In this document: positions 33,990 through 42,152 of the stretch, in pieces
Layout: the number at the start of each line of letters is the position of its first letter
How positions within the stretch are numbered: position 1 is the stretch's first letter
NCBI GenBank assembly: GCA_020832965.1
Contig: JAJHRM010000001.1
Span: 1-64,000 of the forward strand
Direction: 5' to 3'
DNA: 64,000 nt
From: Thermofilum sp.
GTDB taxonomy: Archaea; Thermoproteota; Thermoprotei; Thermofilales; Thermofilaceae
Notes under the pieces: generated by a model
What the model was told of the DNA's origin: nothing
What the model saw: the letters and a program-made list of their open reading frames with translations, nothing else
Database searches by the model: none
Position numbers and translations under genes: made by a program

Positions 33990-34384
33990 TCATACTAGGC
34001 TAAAGACTATTGGTGTCGTTGCTCTAACGTATGTAGCCGCTACGCCTTCAACCATTGCCATTGCGAATGCTACGATTCCTTCCCTGAATATCTTGAGGAT
34101 TTCTCCCTTTAGTACTTCAGCCAATGATAGACCATACATGTATCAATAGATTAGGGAATAGTACTTGATTGCCCATGAGACGGGTATCTATATGAGGAAT
34201 GCAGCTACTGGACTTAAGATGTTTCCTTGCGTTCCTAGAGAGGCGCCTATGAGGAATGCTATTGGGAGGATTGTGAACCATACTAGTGAATCTCTTAGTC
34301 CAGCGAATGGTCCCATTAATGTAGTCTTTACGCCTCGGATAGTGTCGGCGTCTGCTCCTTGCTCTTCTAGTGATAACGCACGCT
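33990..34384 (-). pseudogene. Mannose-family PTS IID remnant
   Basis: Minus-strand text ALSLEEQGADADTIRGVK, then TLMGPFAGLRDSLVWFTILP, then IGASLGTQGNILSP matches the conserved core of IID (ManZ-type) proteins. In-frame stops follow, and the C-terminal FAMAMVEGVAATYVRATTPI completes the family pattern before a stop. The N-terminal 80 or so residues are missing; the break is at a decayed palindrome (AGCGTGCGTT on this strand). No IIC or IIAB of the mannose family is present, so the whole system is lost. Confidence 0.7.
34375..34384. repeat. Decayed palindrome at a fusion of two dead genes
   Basis: AACGCACGCT (AGCGTGCGTT on the minus strand): two C-to-T steps from AGCGCGCGCT. It separates a ceramidase-like remnant from the IID remnant. 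Confidence 0.55.
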
Positions 34385-34715
34385 GCGGAAAACTACGTCT
34401 CCAAAAGTAAGCAAGAAGTTTGTAAATAGTGTTGCTGGAGCTGAGTGGGTGTGAGTAGCAGAAACTATGACGGGGACGCTTACAATTGTCTTTTCTGTAA
34501 TCCTTTGAATTGTTTCCTTGATCTGTGAGTCTACCCCTAAAAGATCGAGGTTGATAAGCAGGACGGCTGGCTGATTTTCTACAAGTAGGGCTCGGAGTTC
34601 AATGTCGTCGTGGACTCCTTGCGATTTTCCCCTCGGGTTAGGTAGCCAGATAGCTCGGGTCCTCGAGGTGGTTGGGGGGTTATAGTTGTCTTTGCAAAGG
34701 CCTGCTCAAACACAT
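34385..34715 (-). pseudogene. N-terminal remnant of a neutral ceramidase-like hydrolase
   Basis: Minus-strand text TTITPQPPRGPELSGY and, after a frame change, GVHDDIELRALLVE, NLDLLGVDSQIKETI and VSATHTHSAP matches the N-terminus of neutral/alkaline ceramidase-type hydrolases, whose catalytic zinc motif includes HTHSGP. It breaks off at the decayed palindrome. It lies directly downstream of the glmS-like gene. Confidence 0.55.
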
Positions 34716-34716
34716 G

Positions 34717-36552
34717 TCACCCCTGCTGTGTAACAGCTTTTACAAGATGTCTGGGAGTATCTATGGGCCTGTTTAGTTTTTCGCCTAGTCTATAGGCGAG
34801 GAGCTGGAGTGGCACAGCCAGAGATATTGGTGCTAGGTGCCTATCAGCATCTACAGCTCGTATAACAGTCACACCGTCTTGTGAAAGTTCATGCAACTTC
34901 TGGTTGCTCTCAGAGCCAATTACTACTACGGTTGCCCCGGTTTGTCTAGCCATCTCGATCAACGGATAAGTGGCCTCTGCAGAAACCTTCTCAACAGGTA
35001 TAATGAATGTTGTGGCGAAACCTTGCTCTACAAGTACGAAGGGTCCGTGCTTGAATTCTCCCGCCTCTACGCCTTCGGCGTGGAAGTATGAGGCTTCCTT
35101 GAGCTTCAAGGCTCCTTCGAGGGCTAGTGGGTAGGTTAGTCCTCTGGAGACTACGTAGCCTGCTTTGCAGGAGGCAAGTTGTTCTGCTGCCTTTGCTGCT
35201 TCCTCGTCTATCTGCCTGACTTGTTCGCTGAGCTGGTTTGCAAGGGTTTTCACTATTTCTAGCTTTGTCTTTTGCTCGGATTCGCTTACTTTGCCTAGTT
35301 GGCTTGAGGCTCTTAAAGCGACTAGGTAGAGTAGGAGGAGTGTTGAGGTGAATGTCTTTGTGGCTGGCACTGCTAGTTCTGGGCCGGCGGCTATTGGCAG
35401 GTAGAGGTTTGAGAGTCTAGCGAGCCTTGAGCCTATGTAGTTCGTGATTCCAAGGATTGTTGCTCCTCTAAGTTTTGCCTCGTAGAGTGAGGCTAAAACG
35501 TCCCCTGTCTCGCCTGACTGCGAGATTGCGATAACCAGGGTTCCTGGACCCACATTTTCGAGGTAGTATAGGGGGAACTCGGCTGCACTCGTGACTATAG
35601 GGCTTATGCCGGCGAGCTCGGAGAAGTAGTAGGAGGCGACCATGCCGGCGTGCAGGCTTGTGCCATTTGCAGTTACGTAGACGTCTTCGGCTCCGGTCAG
35701 AAGTTTCCCGGCTAGGTTCAGGTACTTCTGCTGTACCGAGCTGAGCGTTCTTAGGAGGGCTTCTGGGACTTCGTGTATTTCCCTGAGCATGTGGTGTTTG
35801 AATCCTCCCTTGTCTATAAGTGATGGGTCTGCTTCGAGTGTTGTAAGCTCCGGTCGCTTCCTCGCTCCCTCAGCCGTGTAGATTGCTTCCCCCTCCTTAG
35901 TGAGTATCAGTAGTTCTCCGGGGCGTAGTTCGCCGAAGTGGTTCGCGTAGCCGTGGAGGGCGTACTTGCTTGTCGAGAGCAGAAAGTAGTTGTTTGAGGT
36001 TCCGTAGAAGAGCTTGGGTCCGTTTGTTAGTGCCAGGATGGCTTCTTTCTCGGCGTGTAGCAGGGCGAGGGAGAAGTAGCCGCTCAGCTTGGAAAATGCT
36101 TCCTGGATTATTTCTCTGGGCTTTAACTCTCCTCTGAGCAGCGGCTCCATAACGTGGGCAACGACCTCGAAGTCGCACCTGGACGTTATCTTGTGCCCCT
36201 CCATTAGCAGCTTGTCTTTCAACTCCTCGTAGTTTGAGACTGCGCCGTCGCCCACGACTGCCAGGGTTTTCTCGCAGTCTACGTGTGGATGGGCGTTTTC
36301 CACTGTTGGTCTCCCATGCGTTGCGAAGCGTGTGTGCCCGAGGGCGATGCTGGAGGAGATTTCCTGCAAGCGTAGCTTGGATGCAACTTTCTCAATGGGG
36401 CCTAGCTCCTTGAACACCTCGAGGCTCTTGTCGGCCAGTATGGCTACTCCAGAGTTGTCTGTGCCCCTGTACTTTAGGCGTTTAAGTCCCTCAATCACTG
36501 CAGGAACAACGTTTCCTCCATTCTTCGATACTGCGCCAAAGATCCCTCCCAT
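34717..36552 (-). CDS. GlmS homologue lacking the glutaminase cysteine; probable glucosamine-6-phosphate deaminase/isomerase
   Basis: 611 residues with the GlmS layout: an Ntn amidotransferase-like domain (1-230) and two SIS domains (about 290-610). In GlmS the protein starts Met-Cys-Gly-Ile and the cysteine cleaves glutamine; here it starts MGGIFGAVSKNGG, so Cys is Gly. The oxyanion loop HNG is GDG (VVGDGAVSNYEEL) and the Trp of HTRWATHG is Phe. The isomerase side is intact: SQSGETGDVLASL, KEASYFHAEGVEAGEFKHGP, and a final DTPRHLVKAV. Without glutaminase it may use ammonia or run in reverse as a deaminase, which suits its place behind nagA. An upstream in-frame start exists but overlaps nagA. 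Confidence 0.82.
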   Translation of the reverse strand: MGGIFGAVSKNGGNVVPAVIEGLKRLKYRGTDNSGVAILADKSLEVFKELGPIEKVASKLRLQEISSSIALGHTRFATHGRPTVENAHPHVDCEKTLAVVGDGAVSNYEELKDKLLMEGHKITSRCDFEVVAHVMEPLLRGELKPREIIQEAFSKLSGYFSLALLHAEKEAILALTNGPKLFYGTSNNYFLLSTSKYALHGYANHFGELRPGELLILTKEGEAIYTAEGARKRPELTTLEADPSLIDKGGFKHHMLREIHEVPEALLRTLSSVQQKYLNLAGKLLTGAEDVYVTANGTSLHAGMVASYYFSELAGISPIVTSAAEFPLYYLENVGPGTLVIAISQSGETGDVLASLYEAKLRGATILGITNYIGSRLARLSNLYLPIAAGPELAVPATKTFTSTLLLLYLVALRASSQLGKVSESEQKTKLEIVKTLANQLSEQVRQIDEEAAKAAEQLASCKAGYVVSRGLTYPLALEGALKLKEASYFHAEGVEAGEFKHGPFVLVEQGFATTFIIPVEKVSAEATYPLIEMARQTGATVVVIGSESNQKLHELSQDGVTVIRAVDADRHLAPISLAVPLQLLAYRLGEKLNRPIDTPRHLVKAVTQQG

Positions 36553-36562
36553 ACGCGCGCTA
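36553..36562. repeat. Near copy of the palindrome between nagA and the glmS-like gene
   Basis: ACGCGCGCTA; on the coding strand TAGCGCGCGT, whose TAG is the stop of nagA and whose end touches the ATG of the glmS-like gene. Confidence 0.6.
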
Positions 36563-37717
36563 CCCCTCGTACACCAGTTCTCCATCGACGATTGTCTTCT
36601 TTAAGTTTAGCTTTTCGTCCAGGATCACGATGTCTGCCCGGAACCCGGGTCTCAGGTACCCTATTTTTTCCCTGGATAAGGCATCGATGCTTTTAGAGGG
36701 CGTGTAGCTAGCCATTGTAAGTGCTTCAAGAATACCCGCGTCGGCTTTAACCATGTTTCTCACGGCATTGTCCATGGTTAGAGTGCTCCCGGCGAGGCTT
36801 CCCGTGTCTACTAGGCGGGAGACGCCCTTCTGCACCCTTATCCTGAGGCCTCCCAAAAGGTACTCGCCGTCGGGCAGTCCTGCGGCGCTGATGGCGTCTG
36901 TAATCAAAACTACCCGTAGGGGACCAGCTATCTTGTATATGAGCCTAAGAGTTGCCGCGTGTAGGTGAACGTAGTCCGCGATCGCCTCTACGTGCACTCT
37001 AGGATCAAGTAGAAGTGCTAGAGCTAAGCCCGGCTCTCTGTGATGGAAAACTCTCATGCCATTGAAGATGTGGTTTGCTATTGTTGCCCCCGCCTTTATC
37101 CCCTCCACCGCTTCTTCGTATGTTGCCTCGGAGTGCCCCAAACTCACAAGCACTCCTTTACCCCTAACCTGCCTGATGAAGTCCAGCGCGCCCTCCAACT
37201 CTGGGGCAACTGTTACCTTCCTCAGCAAGCCTTTCGAGGCAGAGTAATATTCCTCAAACTCCTTAAGGCTGGGCTTCCTCAGGTACGCCTCGTTCATCGC
37301 CCCCTTCATTTTCGGGTTTAAGTAGGGACCTTCCAGGTGCACTCCAATCAACCTGGCACCCCTTGCTGGGGTCCAAGCGGAGGCTGCTTGAGAAACATTT
37401 CTGCACACTTGGATTAGTGCTTCATGGGGTGCAGCTACCGTAGAGGCTAGGAAGGCTGTAACTCCGTGTGTCGCAAGCTTACTAGCCATGTCCATCAGTT
37501 CTTCAGGTGTCGCCTCAGTTACGTCTACGCCTCCATAGCCGTGTATATGCGTGTCTATGTAGCCTGGGGCAGCGCAGTACTGCTCGGCGTCTATTACTTT
37601 GTCCGGGGTTTCTTCGAGGTTGAACCCCTGGATGACCCCATCCTTGACCACTATGTTGACTACTCCTAGGTCCTCGAGTGGGGTTAGGACGTGTGCATTC
37701 TTGACTAGGACTCTCAA
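36560..37717 (-). CDS. nagA: N-acetylglucosamine-6-phosphate deacetylase
   Basis: 385 residues, normal for NagA. Amidohydrolase metal motifs: DTHIHGYGGVDVTEA, HLEGPYLNPKMKGAMNEAYLR, LGHSEATYEEA, NHIFNGMRVFHHREPGLA and the catalytic Asp in LITDAISAAGLPDGEYLLGG. Gives glucosamine-6-phosphate and acetate. The TTG start is chosen because GGGGTG lies five bases upstream. Its stop codon is part of a palindrome copy that directly abuts the glmS-like gene. Divergent from PTS enzyme I. Confidence 0.92.
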   Translation of the reverse strand: MRVLVKNAHVLTPLEDLGVVNIVVKDGVIQGFNLEETPDKVIDAEQYCAAPGYIDTHIHGYGGVDVTEATPEELMDMASKLATHGVTAFLASTVAAPHEALIQVCRNVSQAASAWTPARGARLIGVHLEGPYLNPKMKGAMNEAYLRKPSLKEFEEYYSASKGLLRKVTVAPELEGALDFIRQVRGKGVLVSLGHSEATYEEAVEGIKAGATIANHIFNGMRVFHHREPGLALALLLDPRVHVEAIADYVHLHAATLRLIYKIAGPLRVVLITDAISAAGLPDGEYLLGGLRIRVQKGVSRLVDTGSLAGSTLTMDNAVRNMVKADAGILEALTMASYTPSKSIDALSREKIGYLRPGFRADIVILDEKLNLKKTIVDGELVYEG

Positions 37718-37818
37718 GTAGCACCCCAAGCTATACTCTGCAGGGTAATAAAAACATTGAGTTTTCCGTAAACTTTAAGAGCATTTCTCTGTCTTTTTCG
37801 TTGCATGCTTAGACGGGT

Positions 37819-39573
37819 GTGTTGGAGGTGGTTGATGCCTCAGCTAGTCGGGGTTTAAGGTTTAGAGGGGTGGTGGTGTCTCCTGGCATAGCTATTGGTA
37901 GCGTTCTCGTTCTCCGGGAGGTCGATGTCCTGGAGCGCGTCGGTGAAGAGAAGTCGCTGGATATTGAGGGGGAGGTGAGGCTTCTTCATGAGGCATGTTT
38001 AAGTGTGAAGAGGAAGCTTGAGAGTTTGAAGCTTGTTCTTCCTAGGGCTGAGCAGGAGATTATCGATGCGCAGTTGCTGATTGTTGATTCGCTGGTTTCG
38101 GAGGCTGAGGAGCTTGTCAGAGGCTCTTCTCTGAGTGCTGCCTCGGCGGTTAAGAGGGTTTACGAGAAGTACTCCGAGACGCTCAGGAGTGGTGGCGAGC
38201 TTTTTGCCCTCAGGACCCAGGACCTACACGACATAGCTGTTAGGCTGGTATCCTGCATTGTTGGGGGATATGCGGCTGGCGTGGAGTGGAGTGGGAAGAT
38301 CTTGGTGGCTGAGGAGATTGACCCGATAAGGTTTTTGGAGGCTGTTGATGGTGGGCTTGTTGGGCTGGTTACTCGGAGGGGCGGCTTGACTGCCCACGTG
38401 TCTATACTGGCGAGGCTGAGGGGTGTCCCGTACTTGATCTCCAGGGACCTGGACTTGGGGGCTCTGAGGAATAATGCTAGTGCTGTTCTTGACTGTGTGA
38501 ATGGCTACTTCAATGTTGAGCTGAGCCCCGGTGAGGTGGGGAAGTACTATTCTCTTGTTTCTGAGTATAGGGAGACTGTAGCCCTGTATGCGCAGGAAGA
38601 GAAGCTGGAGCCTGTCACCCGTGATGGCGTGAGGATTGCAGTGATGTGTAATACTGGGAACTTGGAGGAGGTCCGCGTAGCTCCCAGCTACGGCTGTGGT
38701 GGTGTCGGGCTTTTTAGGATCGAGTTCGCATACATGGCTAGGGATGCTGCTCCAGCGGAGGACGAGTTGTTTAACTTGTTTAAGAGGAGCCTCGAGTTTC
38801 TGGGTGGCGGGCCGTTGACTGTGCGGGCTCCGGATATTGGTGGTGATAAGCCTGTAAGGTTTCTGGAGCTGCCGCGCGAGGCTAACCCCCAGCTTGGTTT
38901 TAGGGGTACTCGTCTCCTGCTGAGGTACAGGGACTTGCTGCTTAGACCTCTTGTTAGGGCTGCTTTGAGAGCGGCGGTTTTCGGCGATTTAAGGCTGATG
39001 TTTCCCATGGTGTCGGTTGTCGAGGAGGTTGAGGAGCTGGTTGAAATCGTTAGGGGGGAGGAGGAGAGGATGAGGGGCGAGGGGTGTAGCGTGAGGATGC
39101 CTATGCTCGGCGTCATGGTGGAGGTTCCCTCTGCCGCTTTGCTTGTAGGCGAGCTTATCGATAGAGGGGGCTTGAGCTTTGTGAGCTTTGGGACGAATGA
39201 TTTGACGCAGTATGTTTTGGCCGCGGACAGGACGAGCGCCTACGTCAGCGATATTTACGACGAGCTTAATCCCTCGGTTTTAAGGCTCATGTCCTACGCC
39301 ATTGACAGGATTCGTGGGAGAGCCGAGGTAGAGGTCTGTGGTGAAATGGCTAGTAGAGGCCTGGCTGCCCCTGTACTCTTGGGTCTGGGGGTGAGAGGCC
39401 TCAGTGTGGCTCCAGGCTTTGTTGGAAAAGTTAAGTACGTGGTTAGGAGGCTGGATTACGGGGAGCTGGCTGAGGTGACAAGAGGAATAGTTGAGAGGGC
39501 AACTACTGCGCGTGAGGTGAGGAAGTTGCTCCAAAGCTATTTGAAAAGTAGAGGAGTCAAAGTTTTCGAGTAG
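37819..39573 (+). CDS. ptsI: PTS enzyme I (PEP-protein phosphotransferase)
   Basis: 584 residues, full length. Phospho-histidine at His193 in RRGGLTAHVSILARL, HPr-binding helical domain before it, and a PEP-binding barrel with GGVGLFRIEFAYM, APDIGGDKP, FGTNDLTQYVLAADR and the catalytic Cys in VEVCGEMASRG. Starts the phosphate relay from PEP. It stands next to nagA and the glmS-like gene, 5 kb from HPr, and must serve the IIA/IIB/IIC sets at 17-33 kb. GTG start. Confidence 0.93.
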   Translation: MLEVVDASASRGLRFRGVVVSPGIAIGSVLVLREVDVLERVGEEKSLDIEGEVRLLHEACLSVKRKLESLKLVLPRAEQEIIDAQLLIVDSLVSEAEELVRGSSLSAASAVKRVYEKYSETLRSGGELFALRTQDLHDIAVRLVSCIVGGYAAGVEWSGKILVAEEIDPIRFLEAVDGGLVGLVTRRGGLTAHVSILARLRGVPYLISRDLDLGALRNNASAVLDCVNGYFNVELSPGEVGKYYSLVSEYRETVALYAQEEKLEPVTRDGVRIAVMCNTGNLEEVRVAPSYGCGGVGLFRIEFAYMARDAAPAEDELFNLFKRSLEFLGGGPLTVRAPDIGGDKPVRFLELPREANPQLGFRGTRLLLRYRDLLLRPLVRAALRAAVFGDLRLMFPMVSVVEEVEELVEIVRGEEERMRGEGCSVRMPMLGVMVEVPSAALLVGELIDRGGLSFVSFGTNDLTQYVLAADRTSAYVSDIYDELNPSVLRLMSYAIDRIRGRAEVEVCGEMASRGLAAPVLLGLGVRGLSVAPGFVGKVKYVVRRLDYGELAEVTRGIVERATTAREVRKLLQSYLKSRGVKVFE

Positions 39574-39655
39574 TGTTGCTTATCCTTTGCTGCTCACCTT
39601 CTCTCACCTAGATATCAAAAGCTGGTTGCGCTAGAAATGGACAGCCAGGCTAGTG

Positions 39656-39665
39656 AGCGCGCGCT
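39656..39665. repeat. Exact AGCGCGCGCT palindrome
   Basis: Intergenic copy after enzyme I; a weaker TGCGCGCA lies nine bases further on. Confidence 0.8.
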
Positions 39666-39712
39666 GATCCTATTGCGCGCATAACCTTTCCCATCGGAGC
39701 TATATTTTGTAA

Positions 39713-39733
39713 TTCCTTTAGATGCTAAAGGAA
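39713..39733. terminator. Hairpin between convergent enzyme I and SIS genes
   Basis: Perfect 9-bp arms TTCCTTTAG and CTAAAGGAA with a 3-base loop. Terminator or operator; position between two convergent stops favours a terminator. Confidence 0.45.
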
Positions 39734-39793
39734 ACTATGGGGTAAGAGACGCGGCAAACGCTCCTTTTCCGCTGCACAATCTTATTTGTCTAT

Positions 39794-39803
39794 AGCGCGC
39801 GCT
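39794..39803. repeat. Exact AGCGCGCGCT palindrome supplying a stop codon
   Basis: Full dodecamer TAGCGCGCGCTA; the minus-strand TAG is the stop of the SIS gene. Confidence 0.85.
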
Positions 39804-40872
39804 AAATATGTTTTATGACCCTTTCTATGTGTCGAGGGACGTCAGGGTTGTATCCTAGCTGCAGAGATCTTTCAATGGCAAATAAGTACATGGGTAGAAT
39901 TAGAAGAAGATATGTGATCTGGGTGCTCATTTTGATGGGAACTGTGAAATCTGCCATTTTCAGGTCTGATATTAAGATGGTGTCGAAGTCTCTTGCTCTG
40001 AGATCGTTAACAAGTCTTTCAACATACATGTTTGAGTGCGTCCCTGAGGCTGAGAGAACAATTACTTGTAGTTCTTTGGCTTTTTCGCGTAAAGCGATGG
40101 GACCGTGCCGAAATTCTAATGCATGCATGGCATGAGAAAAAGTATAAGCTACTTCGTTGAGCTTGAGGCCTGCTTCCTGGGCGATTGCGTATATGCTCTC
40201 AGCGCCAAGAACTATAAAGGTCTTTTTATCAAGAGTTTTATTCACAAGTTCTTTTATTTCGTGGTACTTGTTGTAGATTCCTTTGAACCCCTCTACAAAG
40301 GTCTGAAGTTCAGAGTCGAGGGTTTTAATGTTACTGTGGGAAAAGCTCTGCAAGGCTACGTGAGAAGTTATTGTGCCTAGTAGTGAGAGACCTATAAAGG
40401 ATTTTGTCATGTAATGGCTCTTCTCGAGGCATTCAGGAACAACAATGGAAATATCCGCCTTTCGGTGAAGAGTGCTTCCCGGGGTACATGTTAGCCCGAT
40501 TGTTTTGATGTTTTTACTTCGTGCTTTTTCCAATGCCAGAGTAATCTCCGTGGTTTCTCCTGATCGTGAATAAAAGATGCTAAGAAGTGAGGGTGAGGGC
40601 TTCATTCGATCTAGTAGATAAATAAACTCAGAGGCTGGAAGAGCAAACCCAGTCGTTTTCTGCAAAATGAGTGGATAGGCTCCATAAAGGCTTGCGTAGT
40701 AGCTGCTACCACATCCTATGTGCAGAATGCTTTCAGCGTTTGTGCGTGTTAGAAATTCTTCAATTCTCTCCATAGTAGTTAGCAATGAGCTCCTGAGAGC
40801 TTCAATAACTGAGATTGTTTCTTTAACTTCCTCAATGATGCCCTGTCCCCTGCTTGCTTCTCCCGAAAACAT
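39802..40872 (-). CDS. Double-SIS sugar-phosphate deaminase/isomerase (AgaS/GlmD-like)
   Basis: 356 residues, equal to the isomerase half of GlmS without the amidotransferase domain. First SIS domain with SILHIGCGSSYYASLYG and FYSRSGETTEITLALEKA; second with FIVLGAESIYAIAQEAGLKLNEVAYTFSHA and the catalytic-loop EFRHGP. Ends in DVPRHIERVIKHI, the conserved GlmS C-terminal type. Likely deaminates glucosamine- or galactosamine-6-phosphate. Divergent from the GatZ/KbaZ-like gene, which favours an amino-sugar or tagatose-type route. Its stop is provided by the palindrome. Confidence 0.82.
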   Translation of the reverse strand: MFSGEASRGQGIIEEVKETISVIEALRSSLLTTMERIEEFLTRTNAESILHIGCGSSYYASLYGAYPLILQKTTGFALPASEFIYLLDRMKPSPSLLSIFYSRSGETTEITLALEKARSKNIKTIGLTCTPGSTLHRKADISIVVPECLEKSHYMTKSFIGLSLLGTITSHVALQSFSHSNIKTLDSELQTFVEGFKGIYNKYHEIKELVNKTLDKKTFIVLGAESIYAIAQEAGLKLNEVAYTFSHAMHALEFRHGPIALREKAKELQVIVLSASGTHSNMYVERLVNDLRARDFDTILISDLKMADFTVPIKMSTQITYLLLILPMYLFAIERSLQLGYNPDVPRHIERVIKHI

Positions 40873-40973
40873 ATAGGACTTTCTTCTACTATGGGAATCC
40901 TGATATATTTGTTTTGTTGACCATTTACATGAAAATTCTTATAAGCCATGAGTATAATGGGGGTGAGATATGG

Positions 40974-42152
40974 ATGAGAAATCAGTGTTATGATTTTCTG
41001 CTGAATGCTGGTGAAGGATATGCATTGCTGTTTTTATCACCTATTTCAATGCACATTGTCAATTCTTTTATTGATGTAGCTGTATCTAGCGGGGCTCCTC
41101 TTGCCTTTATTGCTTCGTTAAACCAAGTAGATTTAGACGGTGGTTATACGGGATGGACTCCTCGCGCATTTGCAGAGTTTGTAAATAAGCGAGTAGTAGA
41201 AGTAGCTGGCTGGGAGTATCCAGTAATTCTTCAGCTGGATCACGGGGGTCCGTGGCTTAAGGACAAGCACATCGAGAGAAACTACACCTACGAGGAAGCT
41301 TTAAGTGATTTTCTCAAGTCGCTTGAGGAGTTTCTAAAAGCAGGGTTCTGCTTAATTCACCTCGACGCTACAGTTGATATTGAAAAACCAGATATGTCGG
41401 CAGATCCTGGTAAGGCAGCGTCTAGGACGGTTGAACTCTTGGCATATTCTGAAGATTTAGCTGCCCAGTTAGGTATTGACAGAGTTTTCTATGAAGTTGG
41501 TAGTGACAGATGGGGGTATAAGCCTCCTCATATCTACAACTACTTCCTCTCTAGCTTTGTAGATTCTGCTAAGTCACGAAAACTTGATCTTTCAAAGATC
41601 GTCTTCTCAGTTGCTCACGTTGGTACAGAGGTGAAGCCTGGGAATAAAGCTGATCTAGGTACTCTAAGCATTTTTGTTTCCTTGGTAAAGACGTATGGTT
41701 TTAAGCTAAAGATTCATTCAGGCGATTATCTTGAAAATCCAGAAGTACTTCTCGAGGCTGGAGTGGGAGGGGTAAATATTGGTCCAATGTTTGCACATGT
41801 AATGTACTCTTCAATCGTAAAGATTCTAACCGAGAAAATGGATAGCAATGAGGCTATCAAATACATTGAGCATCTAAATAGCCTCATAACCTCCGCGGAT
41901 AGGCTCTCAAAATATACCGGTAAAGGTAAAATAGAGGAATACAAGCTGGGGCTTGCATCTAGATACATCTGGTCAAGACCTGAGTTTCGAGGACTTATTA
42001 GTAAAATTTCCCAAACTCTTCAAGTGGATATTGACACTTTTTTAGCCCAACAGTTAAAAAAGGCAATAATGTTTTATGTTGAAAAACTAAAAATAGGAGG
42101 ATTGGTTAACAAAAAGTTATCTAATCATTTTTCAGTGAAGAAAAATAACTAG
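40974..42152 (+). CDS. GatZ/KbaZ-like class II aldolase-fold protein
   Basis: About 392 residues. IASLNQVDLDGGYTGWTP near the N-terminus and LDHGGPWLKDKH match the D-tagatose-bisphosphate aldolase GatZ/KbaZ family, followed by LIHLDATVD and a barrel ending KIHSGDYLENPEVLLEAGVGG. The start is decided by GGGGGTGAG seven bases upstream; the frame opens 120 bases earlier. In E. coli GatZ/KbaZ is a helper of a catalytic GatY/KbaY, which is not present here, so it may be a stand-alone enzyme. Its 3' end overlaps the convergent kinase gene by 32 bases. Confidence 0.75.
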   Translation: MRNQCYDFLLNAGEGYALLFLSPISMHIVNSFIDVAVSSGAPLAFIASLNQVDLDGGYTGWTPRAFAEFVNKRVVEVAGWEYPVILQLDHGGPWLKDKHIERNYTYEEALSDFLKSLEEFLKAGFCLIHLDATVDIEKPDMSADPGKAASRTVELLAYSEDLAAQLGIDRVFYEVGSDRWGYKPPHIYNYFLSSFVDSAKSRKLDLSKIVFSVAHVGTEVKPGNKADLGTLSIFVSLVKTYGFKLKIHSGDYLENPEVLLEAGVGGVNIGPMFAHVMYSSIVKILTEKMDSNEAIKYIEHLNSLITSADRLSKYTGKGKIEEYKLGLASRYIWSRPEFRGLISKISQTLQVDIDTFLAQQLKKAIMFYVEKLKIGGLVNKKLSNHFSVKKNN

